Assembly: GCA_002356515.1 (NCBI GenBank)
Contig: AP017605.1
Coordinates: forward strand, 2,604,001-2,668,000
DNA length: 64,000 nt
Direction of reading: 5' to 3'
From: Mesorhizobium loti
GTDB lineage: Bacteria > Pseudomonadota > Alphaproteobacteria > Rhizobiales > Rhizobiaceae
Shown: positions 43,213 through 52,761 of the stretch, piece by piece
Layout: each line of letters opens with the position of its first letter
Position numbering within the stretch: position 1 is the first letter of the stretch
Translations under genes and position numbers: made by a program
The notes under the pieces: model-generated
Told to the model about the DNA's origin: nothing
Database searches by the model: none
Seen by the model: the letters and a program-made list of their open reading frames with translations, nothing else

Positions 43213-44667
43213 ATGAAGTTCAGGGATCTGATCAAACGTGCCGACAACAGTGTGGAGAAGTCATTCGAGGACCTCGAAGCTGACTTGGCTGATGCCGTTG
43301 ACGAGTGCCTCGGTTTGGATGACCTGTCAGCGTCGGCAATAGACCACGGCGCGGGCGAGCCGCCCATGCCAGACGACAACAGCGAACAGGACGACAGCGC
43401 GCAAACCGAGGATAATGCTGGCACCGACGATGCCGCCATTCCGGAACCCGTGCGACGGCTGACCTCTCATACGCAGAGCCGCATGGCTGCCTTGAGTTCC
43501 TTTGACGGGCTGTTTCGCGATGCGAAGCTGCATTTCGAGGAGATCAACGCGAAACTGTCCGAGATCGCAAGCACACATCAACTGACCTTCGAATTCTTTC
43601 ACATCCTTCACGCCGACATTCTCCGCGCCAACGAACTGGAGCTGGCCAATCTAAACCTGACCGCGGAGCAAAGGAGCCTGTCGGACAAGCTCAATGATCT
43701 GAACCGAAGGCAGCATGAGCGTGAAAGCATGGTGGAAGCTTTGCAGCAGCGCGAGGCAAGCCTGGTTCAGGACAGCGAGGCGCTTCGTGGCGCATTGGCT
43801 GCGGCAAGGCTGGAGCTCGTGGAGGCCGCGAACACCAACGCAAAGAACGAAGCGGATTTCGGAGACCTCACAAACACGCTTGCCGCCGCGACCGTCGAGG
43901 CCGACAGACGCGCGCGCGAAAACAAACAGCTGCGTGAAAAGAATGTCAGCCTGTCGATCGACCTGGAAAAGGCGCTGAAGCGCGAGGACGAGGCGCGGCA
44001 CAGGCTGGACGCATTCTCCTCGATCCATGCCACCGAAGCTGCGAAAAATTCCGAAATACTGGGTGCGCTCGGCAAGAGCGAAAAGGAAGCGACACGGCTC
44101 CACCACGCACTCGAGGTCACCCAGGCGAAACTGTCGGAGGTCACAGAAACCGCAAAGATCATGGAGGCGGACAAGGATGCCGAGCTCGAACGCTGCCGAG
44201 CCGAGATTCGGGGATTGCGTTCCGAAGTTCAGAGCCTCAACTCGCGACTGGAGCTCGCATCGAACGCAAATAACGAGGCCTCGGCCGAGATCGACAGGCT
44301 CAGGCTCCAATGGAGCGACGCCGTGGCGGAAAAGCAGGTGGCGGATGAGAGGTTGGCTGCCCTCACCAAGGAGGCCGAAACCGACAAGCTGAACCTTTCG
44401 AAGATAACCGCCAATTTTTCACAGCTGTCGCTGCAGCAGGCATCCGATCAAATACAACTCGATATCAGACGGCAGGAATGCGAGGACCTACGGGCCGAAA
44501 TTGCATCGGTCAACGCCCGGATCAGAGATTTGCTGCCTTATGAGAGGCTCCATAGCACCACGAACGCCATGCCGCACAAGAACGATATGGCCAAGATTCC
44601 GGTGACGGCGGAGCGAACGGTGCGTACCGCTCGCCGCGTTCGCCGACGGGCGCTCACCGCGTCGTAG
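43213..44667 (+). CDS. Long coiled-coil protein of unknown function
   Basis: The 484-residue product starts at the ATG at 43213 (MKFRDLIKRADNSVEKSFEDLEADLADAVDE, interrupted here only by description). The frame opens 12 codons earlier, with a less likely start. An acidic linker (about 60-85) precedes nearly 300 residues of heptad-rich coiled coil (about 140-460), full of Glu, Ala, Leu, Lys and Arg. A basic tail (RRVRRRALTAS) ends it. No signal peptide or membrane helix is seen. It may be a cytoplasmic scaffold at the envelope. It converges on the type I secretion operon, leaving 43 bases between the ends. Confidence 0.8.
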   Translation: MKFRDLIKRADNSVEKSFEDLEADLADAVDECLGLDDLSASAIDHGAGEPPMPDDNSEQDDSAQTEDNAGTDDAAIPEPVRRLTSHTQSRMAALSSFDGLFRDAKLHFEEINAKLSEIASTHQLTFEFFHILHADILRANELELANLNLTAEQRSLSDKLNDLNRRQHERESMVEALQQREASLVQDSEALRGALAAARLELVEAANTNAKNEADFGDLTNTLAAATVEADRRARENKQLREKNVSLSIDLEKALKREDEARHRLDAFSSIHATEAAKNSEILGALGKSEKEATRLHHALEVTQAKLSEVTETAKIMEADKDAELERCRAEIRGLRSEVQSLNSRLELASNANNEASAEIDRLRLQWSDAVAEKQVADERLAALTKEAETDKLNLSKITANFSQLSLQQASDQIQLDIRRQECEDLRAEIASVNARIRDLLPYERLHSTTNAMPHKNDMAKIPVTAERTVRTARRVRRRALTAS

Positions 44668-44710
44668 GAGCTAATCGCATTTTGCGGCTCGCTTCCAACA
44701 GTTCGCCATG

Positions 44711-46069
44711 TCATTGGCGGAAGGCCCTGGACATCTGATCCGTGAGAGGCTTCAGCAGATAAGACCAGACGCTGCGTTCGTCGGTGCTTATGTGGACCTC
44801 TGCCGGCATACCTGGTTTGAGCACCTTGGCATCGGTCAGGCAGGCTGCCTTGTTCTCGACATTGATACGCGCCGAGAAATACGAAAGCTGTTTTTGCTGA
44901 TCCTTGATCAGATCCGCCGAGATGCGCTTGACCGATCCCTCGCAAGCCGGCGTGGTGCCGGCATCGAAAGCCGGAAACCGGATCGAGACGTGCTGACCTG
45001 GACGAACGTCGTCTATGCGCGATGGGGGGATTAGCGCGTCGACGACGAGGTTGTCGGCGTCGGGTACAATCATCATGATCACTTCCCCAGGAGCGATCAC
45101 GCCGCCGATCGTGTGGATGGAGGATTCCTGCACCGTTCCCGATTGTGGAGCGCGGATGTTGGTTTTGGTCAATTCGTCTTGCGCGACGACCTTGCGCTCG
45201 CTGAGTTCGGTCTGCTTGGCTTCCGTTTCACGAAGCTCGCTCGTTACTTCACTGCGCCTTTGTTCATCAAGCTGAAGAATCTGCAATTCGGTCTCGCTGA
45301 TCCGGGCCTGTGCCTCAGCGACCGCCGCCGCGAGGCGTCCTGATTCTCCGTGCGCCCGGGTGGCATCCAATCTGATGTTGCTCAGTCTCTCCTTGGACAC
45401 CAACTTCTTTGTATAAAGCGCCTGGACATCGGTAAGATCTCCGTCCAGCAGGACCACGGACTGGTCTTCCGCGGCCTGCTGCGCCTTGAGGCCATCGATC
45501 TGGCGTTCGAGTTGCTTTGAACGGCTTTGCAATTGTGCCTTCTGCCCCGTCAACGCCGTTGCGCGGCTTTCGAACAGGGTACGCTCCCCGTTCACCAGTG
45601 CAGCCAATTCCGGGTCGCCCATCCGTGTTTGAAGGCTGGACGGAAGCTGCATTTCCGGCAGCCCCTGTCGCTCGGCCTCCAGCCGCGCAAGCCGGACGGT
45701 TGCGCGATCAAGATCCTGACTGATTATTTGCAGGTTGGCCCGCGTCAGCGTGTCGTCCAGCCTGGCCACCACATCGCCGGCCCGCACGTGATCCCCATCT
45801 TGCGCGAAGATGCCGCCGATCGTGCCGCCGGTCAGGTGCTGGACTTTCTTGATGTTGCTTTCGACCACCACGGTGGCAGGCGCAATCACCGCGCCGGCGA
45901 TCTTGGTCAAGCCGAGCCAAAGCCCGCCGCCGGCAATCAACATGACGGTGACCGCCGCGCCCAGGATCAGGTTGGCCCTGATACCATCCCGCGCCTCGGC
46001 CGAATTCGCCTCGCCCCCTCGGCTCCCATCGTCGATCGGAGCAAATAAACCCATCGTCGCGTCAGACAC
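44711..46069 (-). CDS. Type I secretion periplasmic adaptor (HlyD/PrsE-like)
   Basis: The product has about 452 residues. I prefer the GTG at 46069 (GAGG nine bases upstream); the GTG at 46084 and ATG at 46054 are alternatives. A membrane anchor (LILGAAVTVMLIAGGGLWLGL) is followed by the barrel half (APATVVVESNIKKVQHLTGG), a long coiled-coil hairpin and the conserved HlyD segment NIRAPQSGTVQ. It joins the ABC exporter encoded just upstream to an outer-membrane TolC-like channel. In rhizobia, PrsD/PrsE systems export glycanases and adhesins that shape exopolysaccharide. Confidence 0.92.
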   Translation of the reverse strand: MSDATMGLFAPIDDGSRGGEANSAEARDGIRANLILGAAVTVMLIAGGGLWLGLTKIAGAVIAPATVVVESNIKKVQHLTGGTIGGIFAQDGDHVRAGDVVARLDDTLTRANLQIISQDLDRATVRLARLEAERQGLPEMQLPSSLQTRMGDPELAALVNGERTLFESRATALTGQKAQLQSRSKQLERQIDGLKAQQAAEDQSVVLLDGDLTDVQALYTKKLVSKERLSNIRLDATRAHGESGRLAAAVAEAQARISETELQILQLDEQRRSEVTSELRETEAKQTELSERKVVAQDELTKTNIRAPQSGTVQESSIHTIGGVIAPGEVIMMIVPDADNLVVDALIPPSRIDDVRPGQHVSIRFPAFDAGTTPACEGSVKRISADLIKDQQKQLSYFSARINVENKAACLTDAKVLKPGMPAEVHISTDERSVWSYLLKPLTDQMSRAFRQ

Positions 46070-46080
46070 GAAACAGCACC

Positions 46081-47835
46081 TCACGCATGACCGCTCACCC
46101 CTTTATGCATCGGGACAACCGCCGCCGGCCGTTCAGCAGGCGAAGGGAAAGGCCGGATAACGTTAGCCAGGACCTCTTCGCGGGAGCCAAAGGAGTGAAG
46201 CGTCCCATTCGCCATGACGAGCACCTTGTCGATATTGGTGAGGGCAGAAGGACGGTGAGCAACAACGATGACGATGCCCCCACGTCGGCGCACGCCCAGG
46301 ATCGCGCCGGCCAGGGCGGTATCGCCATCGACATCCAGGTTTGAATTCGGCTCGTCGAGGACGACAAGAAACGGGTCGCCATAAAGTGCCCTGGCAAGCC
46401 CGACGAGTTGCCGCTGTCCGGCCGACAGGGCTGCCCCTCCCTCGCCGACGCGTGTTTGAAACCCATTCGGCAATCGCATGATCATCTTGTCGACACCCGC
46501 GGCCCTGGCGGCTGCCAGAACGCCCTTGGCATCGCCCTTACCGCCAAATCGCGAAATGTTATCGGCAACCGTTCCATCAAACAGTTCGACGTCTTGCGGC
46601 AGGTAACCGATATGAGCGCCAAGCTGCTCATGGCCCCATTGGTCGAGCGAGGCTTCGTCCAGCCTGACCGTTCCGCGAAGCGGCTGCCACACGCCCACCA
46701 GCGCGCGCACAAGCGTCGTTTTGCCGGAACCGCTTGGCCCGACAATGGCCATGCCCGTTCCTCCAGACAGGCTGAAGCTGACATTGGCTACGGTCGGTTT
46801 TTGCTGGCCTGGCGGAGCTATCGTGACTTCCTCGACCGCAAGCATCGCCTGCGGCCGCGGCAATTCCATGAGTTCGCCTTGGCTACCAAAGGCGGTCAGC
46901 GCCGCTGCCAGTTGGGAATAGCTCTGACGGAACGCCACGAAGCCTCGCCAGTTGGCCATCGCCGCGTCAACCGGGGCCAGCGAGCGGCCCAGCAATATGG
47001 AGGATGCTATGATCACACCTGGGGACGCTTCTCCTCCGATCACGAGATAGGCGCCCAGTCCTAGAACGCAGGACTGCAGGGCCATCCGCAGCGCCCTCGA
47101 GAGGGCACCGGTGGCGCCGACGATGTCGGAAAGCCGCTCCTGGTGCGAGAGATATGCCTGATTGATCTCGCTCCAACGGCGGGCAAGCCGCCCGGAAAGG
47201 CCCATCGCGCGCACAACCTCCGCATTGCGGCGGCCGGAATCGGCAAGATTGCGTTGCGAAACCATTGTCTCGGACGCGCGCGCCGCGGATGAGCGACCAA
47301 GGACTTCCGCGATCACCGTGAGCAGCACGACAACAATCGCACCGCTCGTTGCCAAGAGACCGAGCGCTGGATGCAGGAAGTAAATGATCAGCAGATAAAA
47401 CGGTATCCACGGTGCGTCGAAGATGACGGTCGGCCCCAATCCTGAAAGGAAACCGCGCAACTGGTCGAGATCACGAAGCGGATGTATCCGGTTCGCATCC
47501 TGGCCGCCGATGAGCGGTAAGGACAGTGAGAGGCCGAAGACCCTTTGCTGCAGCTTCTTATGGAGACGATTGCCGATTCGAACCAGGAGGCGAAGCCGCA
47601 CGAAATCAAGCAACCCGTAGACCGCGTAAAGGCCCAGCATTCCGATCGTAAATCCGACAAGCGTCGGAACGCTCTGTGAAGGCAGAACGCGGTCGTAGAC
47701 TTGCAGCATATAGACGGAGCCGGTCAAAGCGAGAATGTTTATGACCGCCGAGAACACACCAACGCCTACCAGCGCGGGCACAGCGTCAAGCATGGCGCCA
47801 CGTAGATCGGGCGAGCGCATCCCACCGGAACTCAT
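46081..47835 (-). CDS. Type I secretion ABC transporter (PrsD-like permease/ATPase)
   Basis: The 584-residue product has an N-terminal six-helix transmembrane domain (VFSAVINILALTGSVYMLQVYDRVLPS region) of the LapB/PrsD type. The ATPase domain follows with Walker A GPSGSGKTT, signature LSAGQRQLVGLARAL and Walker B FLVVLDEPNSNLD. There is no C39 peptidase domain, so substrates carry a C-terminal signal. It is followed after 11 bases by its adaptor. No substrate gene with RTX repeats is seen in the window. Confidence 0.94.
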   Translation of the reverse strand: MSSGGMRSPDLRGAMLDAVPALVGVGVFSAVINILALTGSVYMLQVYDRVLPSQSVPTLVGFTIGMLGLYAVYGLLDFVRLRLLVRIGNRLHKKLQQRVFGLSLSLPLIGGQDANRIHPLRDLDQLRGFLSGLGPTVIFDAPWIPFYLLIIYFLHPALGLLATSGAIVVVLLTVIAEVLGRSSAARASETMVSQRNLADSGRRNAEVVRAMGLSGRLARRWSEINQAYLSHQERLSDIVGATGALSRALRMALQSCVLGLGAYLVIGGEASPGVIIASSILLGRSLAPVDAAMANWRGFVAFRQSYSQLAAALTAFGSQGELMELPRPQAMLAVEEVTIAPPGQQKPTVANVSFSLSGGTGMAIVGPSGSGKTTLVRALVGVWQPLRGTVRLDEASLDQWGHEQLGAHIGYLPQDVELFDGTVADNISRFGGKGDAKGVLAAARAAGVDKMIMRLPNGFQTRVGEGGAALSAGQRQLVGLARALYGDPFLVVLDEPNSNLDVDGDTALAGAILGVRRRGGIVIVVAHRPSALTNIDKVLVMANGTLHSFGSREEVLANVIRPFPSPAERPAAVVPMHKGVSGHA

Positions 47836-48187
47836 GGCTTGCGACCTTCGACAAGAAGTCGTCGGGTCGGCCGATCGGCTCCGCCGGCCATGGACAAATT
47901 TTGGGTCTTCAGGAGCGTATCCCTCTTTGCCTTCTAATATTACGCCCCACTAACGTATCTGGCCTTCCGTCCAAATGTAGCGAAATCGTGGCGCCAGCCC
48001 GAGAAACCCGGAACTGACGCATTAAATCAGGGGAAAACTGTCGGTTTGAGGTGTGCTGGAAGGCTGTGGGGGCGTGTTCGAGGCAATGAGAGCGACACCG
48101 CGCCCTGCTTTCGAGGGGGTGAGTCGCCCCTCAGACAAACGGCTCTCCGGCGGTCTTCTGGGAGCCATTTGAATGTGCGATCTCTTT
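47836..48187. other. Intergenic region between methyltransferase and type I secretion genes
   Basis: Both neighbours are on the minus strand. The region probably ends the polysaccharide operon and starts the secretion operon. I see no convincing gene and no perfect terminator hairpin. Confidence 0.4.
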
Positions 48188-49105
48188 TTAGCGCTTCTTC
48201 GCAACAACCAGGAAATGCTGCGCCAGTTGTCCAGGAACGCGAAGAGTTCTGGACACCTTCTCGAAGGGCTCGATCAACGCTCCACAGACCCCTGGCAACA
48301 GGTTTCCCGGCCGCGGCAGATAGCCGTAAGGTATCATCTCCTCGACACGGAAGCCCGACGCGGTCAGGAGCTCCTTGAACGCCGTTGTGCTCAGCGTGTG
48401 GCGAATTGTGCGTCCAGACAACCGATTGAGCAGCCGGCAAACCAGGCCGACGGGTGAAGTCGCATTCATGTGAACATTGCACACGAGTCGCCCGCCGTCT
48501 TTCAGATGCTCATTTATTGCCTTCAGCGCGTCCGACTTCAGTTGATCCTCTGCGTTCAGGAAGAAGCGAAATGCCGTTACGACGTCGAAGGTCTCGCCGA
48601 GAGGCTCCCTCGTCATATCGATGTGACGCAGTCTCACATTGGGCGGAACTTGCGCGCAGTCGAGCATGGGTCTGGAAATGTCGGCGCCCACCACCTCGCC
48701 GAAGAGCCGGGCTGCCACGTTGGCGATGCGACCTGTTCCGCATGCGAAATCAAGGCACTTTCGGCCGGCTCCGCCCATTGGGCGCAGAACGTCCAGGATC
48801 AGCGGCTTTTCGATTTTCTCCCAAAGCGCGCCATAGTAGCCGGACTCATGTGTTTTGTTGTAATGCGCGCCGTAGCCTGGCGCGCAATGGCTGGCTCTGT
48901 AGTCGTTCGACACTCGGTCGCCTTGCGGGTGGACCTGCTGGCTGGACGTCAGCTCCTGCCAAACCCTGGACTTACCGGTCTGAGGCCTGGCCCGCGGAAT
49001 CCGCGCTGCTGAAGGCGTATTGTAAGCATAATTTGCCGACTGAGCCATTTGAGCCGAGTTCGTCGACGGCGCCGGCTTCACCCCTTGCTTGGAATTGAGC
49101 CTCAC
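48188..49105 (-). CDS. SAM-dependent methyltransferase
   Basis: The 305-residue product has a GTG start with GGGAGA seven bases before it. Residues 1-65 are a poorly ordered, Ser/Ala/Pro-rich extension. The class I methyltransferase core follows (CLDFACGTGRIANVAARLFG, VVGADIS, then INEHLKDGGRLVCNVHM). It probably methylates a sugar or lipid-linked glycan, since it follows the ExoF-like gene by 86 bases in the same direction. A methyl group can cap a polysaccharide chain, but this role is inferred from position only. Confidence 0.85.
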   Translation of the reverse strand: MRLNSKQGVKPAPSTNSAQMAQSANYAYNTPSAARIPRARPQTGKSRVWQELTSSQQVHPQGDRVSNDYRASHCAPGYGAHYNKTHESGYYGALWEKIEKPLILDVLRPMGGAGRKCLDFACGTGRIANVAARLFGEVVGADISRPMLDCAQVPPNVRLRHIDMTREPLGETFDVVTAFRFFLNAEDQLKSDALKAINEHLKDGGRLVCNVHMNATSPVGLVCRLLNRLSGRTIRHTLSTTAFKELLTASGFRVEEMIPYGYLPRPGNLLPGVCGALIEPFEKVSRTLRVPGQLAQHFLVVAKKR

Positions 49106-49191
49106 CAGTGTCTCCCGTTACATTGCGTTCGACTGCCCAATCGAACAGTGAGCTCCCCAAGCCCATTTTATCGGACTGCGACCGAGGCGGC

Positions 49192-50451
49192 CTATTGGAT
49201 CGCCGCGCTTTGCAGATCACTGTTGAACCGGGCTTCGACGGTATCCCCCGGCATCACAACCGTATCCTCGTCAGCCGAGAGCTTGCGCCACTCATCGCCT
49301 ATCTTGCGGACGATCGTGACCTGAGCCTGGATCGTTTCGCCGGCAATCGGCAATGGCTGGGTGGATGCACCGGTCGGTTGCAGCTTCTCGCTGACGGCGT
49401 GGAGCCTGGCGGTGACATCCGCCAGCCGCGCGTTGGTGTCCTTCAGATCCGTCAGCAAGGCAATCTTCTTTTGATTGTCATTGCGTTCGTGCTGCCTGAC
49501 ATAGTCCTCCTGCTGGCGCCGCGCTCTCATAAGCTCGACCGTGGTTTGCAGCGCACCGCTCGACGACAGAAGCAAGGCGCGCCTGACATCGGCGAGACGG
49601 TTGTTGGTCAGATTGCCTGCGTCAAACGCCTTGGTTACTTTCGCCAGGTCTTCCTGGTCCGCCTTCACGCTCTCGGCCTCGACCTGTTCGCGCTTCTGCA
49701 AAACCTCGATTTGATCGGCCGCATCCTTCTCGCCCTTCTCGAGAAAAGCCTGCTCCTGCTGGAAATCGCTCAGCGCAATCTTCAGCCCGTCCGCTTCAGC
49801 CTGGGCGATCGCGGCTCCGACGCTGGGCGACAGGGGTGATCCCTGCGGCGTCTGCTTGTCGAAATCCGCCTGCCCCTGAAGTTCGGCGCGGATACGGGCG
49901 GCGTGAAAATAGTCTTTGGTGTAATCCCCCCAAAGTGTCTCGTAGTCGCGCCTGAGATCAACCGGATCGGGGCCTGTCTGGCCTGCCCGTGACCGCAAAA
50001 GGCTGAAGCCGCCGGAGACGGCAAGCGCCTGCCGCACGGTCATGAGCGGACGATAGGCCTGTTGTCCCGGGGTAAGCACGTCGCCCATCACATAGATCGG
50101 ACGATACTCCGCGATGATGGCAGTCACGTCGTCCGGCTTGACGACAACCATCTGCTCGCGTCCATCGGGCAGACGCACATGGAAGATCTTGGTCGGCAAA
50201 AGCGCTTGCATGCGCGTCTGCAATTGAGACGCCGTCAGGCCTGCGACCATGATCATCCCGACTTCGGGAAGGGCGATATTGCCATCCATCTGGACCACGG
50301 CGCGCTGGGTTCGGTCGGGGATCGGCGCTATCCCTATCTCGACGGTATCGCCAGGTGACAGTTGATAGGGCTCGGCGCCGCCTGCGATGGCCATCGATGT
50401 CAGGGACATCACGGCAACCGCGGCAAGAACAGTTCGTTTAGTGAAGGCCAT
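49192..50451 (-). CDS. Outer-membrane polysaccharide export protein (ExoF-like)
   Basis: The 419-residue product starts at the ATG at 50451, overlapping the preceding gene by 14 bases. A signal peptide (VLAAVAVMSLTSMAIAG) precedes the Poly_export domain (YQLSPGDTVEIGI, about 27-105) and a SLBB-type beta-grasp (RPIYVMGDVLTPGQQAY). A long coiled coil follows (about 180-330), then a second barrel-like C-terminus. This length and layout match rhizobial ExoF rather than the Wza type. It lacks the lipobox Cys. It should act with a Wzx/Wzy-type machinery to export the polymer. Confidence 0.92.
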   Translation of the reverse strand: MAFTKRTVLAAVAVMSLTSMAIAGGAEPYQLSPGDTVEIGIAPIPDRTQRAVVQMDGNIALPEVGMIMVAGLTASQLQTRMQALLPTKIFHVRLPDGREQMVVVKPDDVTAIIAEYRPIYVMGDVLTPGQQAYRPLMTVRQALAVSGGFSLLRSRAGQTGPDPVDLRRDYETLWGDYTKDYFHAARIRAELQGQADFDKQTPQGSPLSPSVGAAIAQAEADGLKIALSDFQQEQAFLEKGEKDAADQIEVLQKREQVEAESVKADQEDLAKVTKAFDAGNLTNNRLADVRRALLLSSSGALQTTVELMRARRQQEDYVRQHERNDNQKKIALLTDLKDTNARLADVTARLHAVSEKLQPTGASTQPLPIAGETIQAQVTIVRKIGDEWRKLSADEDTVVMPGDTVEARFNSDLQSAAIQ

Positions 50452-51715
50452 TTGCGACAATCTCCTTCTGGTTCGGCACCGGCTCCGAAGGCCATTCAAC
50501 ACGGGTAACGAAATCGTATACCGGGCCACCGGGCACACCCCAATTGCTCGACCAGACCACTTGTGAGCCATCAGGAGACGGCGAGGCATGCGTCTCGCTC
50601 CAGTAGTCGAAGTGCACGTTTTGCGTGTCCACGATGCGGCGGACCTCTCCGCTGCCGTCCATGCGCAGCGCAATGACCTGCTGCGCGTAAGGCGCCCAAT
50701 CCGGGTGCTGCGATATTTCGTCTGGCGTGCCGCCATAGCTCAGAAACACCCAGCCCGGCCTGTCCAGGGATCTGAGCGACGCATGCATGGCCTCGCCATA
50801 TTTCATCAGCAAGGTGACCTTGCCATCGGCCAATCGGCGCTTGATCACCTGATATTTGTCGGGATCCGATTTGCTGATCCCGACAGAGATTTCGCTGCCG
50901 TCGGCATCGACCGTCATGTCGCCGTGACCGGGCCGGTGGTGCTCCATCCACTTCTGGCGCAAGACGCCGTCGATGGAAAAGACGAAGGTCGGTTCATGGT
51001 CGTCCGACAAGGCCTGTGAGCACACGATGTTGATCCCGAGCGGGGAGATGGAGCAGGAGCCGGTGGTTCCTGGAAGCTGGCCAAGATCGATATCCGGGAA
51101 TTTCTGCCGCTCCTTCAGGTCGTAGCCGAAGACCACCGCTTTGCCGTCATTGCGCGTCGCACGCACCGCAATGCGGTTGCCGTCGCGGCTCGGATTGCCT
51201 TTGTTGGGTCCGAACTGAAGCTTGCTGTAGGCTGCCGAAGTGAACACGATGTCCTCGTGATCGGTGCGTGGCGCCCAGGTTGAAATCTGCCGGCCGCCAA
51301 CGCAGATCATCAGCTCGGGATCCCTGGGATGCCATTCGCATTCAGTTGAGCGGTTGCGGTGGAACAATGGAACGTAGGTGCGCCCGTCGAGAAAGCACAT
51401 GCCACCGCAACCGTTGACGATCAGGAGAAGGCTCTGGTCAGCATTCCAAGCCTGTGCACTCGAGTAACGGTGCGTGCAGTATTTCTTCCCGCAGACACCC
51501 GCCAGGCCGAGAATTCCGGGTTCGGTGATCCGCACGAAAATCATGCCGGACCATGGATCCGTCGTTTCGCGCAGATAGCCCGGCAGGTTTTTTGCGGCCT
51601 GTGCGGGCGATGGTTGCGATGCGCTGCTTTCGCGACCGCCGGCCATGTAGATATTCAGGAACATGGCACCGGCAATCAGCAACATTGCCAATATATGCCG
51701 GCGGAGCAGGGTCAT
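50438..51715 (-). CDS. Exported beta-propeller-like protein of unknown function
   Basis: The 425-residue product has an N-terminal signal/anchor (HILAMLLIAGAMFLNIYMAG). About six repeats of W/D-type blades follow (SAQAWNADQSLLLI, ECEWHPRDPELMI, SRDGNRIAVRA, VDADGSEISVGIS, SPSPDGSQVVWSS), resembling TolB or oligogalacturonate-lyase propellers. It is translationally coupled on both sides (four-base overlap with the dehydratase gene and 14 with the ExoF-like gene), so it belongs to the polysaccharide pathway. It may bind or trim the glycan in the periplasm. I recognise no named family. Confidence 0.85.
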   Translation of the reverse strand: MTLLRRHILAMLLIAGAMFLNIYMAGGRESSASQPSPAQAAKNLPGYLRETTDPWSGMIFVRITEPGILGLAGVCGKKYCTHRYSSAQAWNADQSLLLIVNGCGGMCFLDGRTYVPLFHRNRSTECEWHPRDPELMICVGGRQISTWAPRTDHEDIVFTSAAYSKLQFGPNKGNPSRDGNRIAVRATRNDGKAVVFGYDLKERQKFPDIDLGQLPGTTGSCSISPLGINIVCSQALSDDHEPTFVFSIDGVLRQKWMEHHRPGHGDMTVDADGSEISVGISKSDPDKYQVIKRRLADGKVTLLMKYGEAMHASLRSLDRPGWVFLSYGGTPDEISQHPDWAPYAQQVIALRMDGSGEVRRIVDTQNVHFDYWSETHASPSPDGSQVVWSSNWGVPGGPVYDFVTRVEWPSEPVPNQKEIVANGLH

Positions 51716-52716
51716 GTCATATAACCCATTTCGCGCCGCACCCGGCCTTCACTAAGGCGCGCGCGCCACCATGCGATCGTTCGCTCCAGCCCGTCGCGCA
51801 GGCTGGTCTGCGCCCGCCATCCAGTCTCGCCTTCAAAGAGCGAGGAATCGGCGAGCAAGGCGCGAACTTCCGAATTTTGCGGCCGCAAACGGCTTTCGTC
51901 GCGATGGATCGGTTTTTTGGAACCGCTCAATTCGAGAACAAGGTCCAATACGTCGGAGATGGTCACGGCGCGTTGGCTGCCGGCATTGTACGCGTGGCCG
52001 AATTCAAGCCCGGCCATGCCCGCAGTCAGGAACGCTGTCGCGGTGTCTTCCACAAAGGTCAGGTCGCGGATCGGACTTGTATCGCCGACCATGATCGACG
52101 GGCAATTCGGGTCGAGGGCCTGCCGGATGATGGTCGGCACGATGGCGCGCTCACTCTGCCGCGGACCATAGGTATTGAAGGGCCGCATGATGACCACGGG
52201 CACATCGAACGACCTGGCGTAGGACTCCGCCATCATGTCGGCGCCGATCTTGGATGCCGAATACGGCGACTGTCCCTGCAGCGGATGCGTTTCGCGGATG
52301 GGCATGGTCTGGGCCGTTCCATAGACCTCGCTTGTGGAGGTATGCACCACGCGCTCCGTCTCCCATTGACGCGCCGCCTCGAGAACGTTCACCGTGCCCA
52401 GGATGTTGGTTTCCACGTAGGACTGCGCAGCCGCGTAGGAATATGGAATCGCAATGAGCGCGGCCAGGTGAAACACAACGGCCTGGCCGCGCACGATCCG
52501 GTTCAGGAACGCGCTGTCGCGGACGTCACCGCGAACAAGCTTCAACTGGCTCCGGATCTTGTCTGGCAAATCGTCCAGCCATCCATGGCTGTCGAAAGAA
52601 TTGTAGAGCGCCAGAGCCGTGACATCCGCGCCGTTGCGGACGAGCGCTTCAGTGAGATGCGAACCGATGAATCCATCCGCGCCTGTCACCAGAACTTTCT
52701 TGCCATTGTAGCTCAT
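51712..52716 (-). CDS. NDP-sugar 4,6-dehydratase (LegB-like, extended SDR)
   Basis: The 334-residue product has VLVTGADGFIGSHLTEALVR for the cofactor, HLAALIAIPYSY, catalytic TSTSEVYGTA and PYSASKIGADMMAESY. It also has RPFNTYGPRQSERAIVPTII, which is very like the LegB branch that acts on nucleotide-linked GlcNAc. It would produce the 4-keto-6-deoxy intermediate that the aminotransferase at 53433-54569 converts to a 4-amino sugar. It sits 45 bases after the sugar transferase gene. Confidence 0.9.
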   Translation of the reverse strand: MSYNGKKVLVTGADGFIGSHLTEALVRNGADVTALALYNSFDSHGWLDDLPDKIRSQLKLVRGDVRDSAFLNRIVRGQAVVFHLAALIAIPYSYAAAQSYVETNILGTVNVLEAARQWETERVVHTSTSEVYGTAQTMPIRETHPLQGQSPYSASKIGADMMAESYARSFDVPVVIMRPFNTYGPRQSERAIVPTIIRQALDPNCPSIMVGDTSPIRDLTFVEDTATAFLTAGMAGLEFGHAYNAGSQRAVTISDVLDLVLELSGSKKPIHRDESRLRPQNSEVRALLADSSLFEGETGWRAQTSLRDGLERTIAWWRARLSEGRVRREMGYMT

Positions 52717-52761
52717 GACTGCGCATTCCCTCGGCTGACTGGTGCGCTTTCCTTTTAGGGT

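Noticed and set aside
42807..43439. Minus-strand 210-codon frame
   Set aside because: Ser/Arg-rich and partly antisense to the coiled-coil gene, without a ribosome site or domain.
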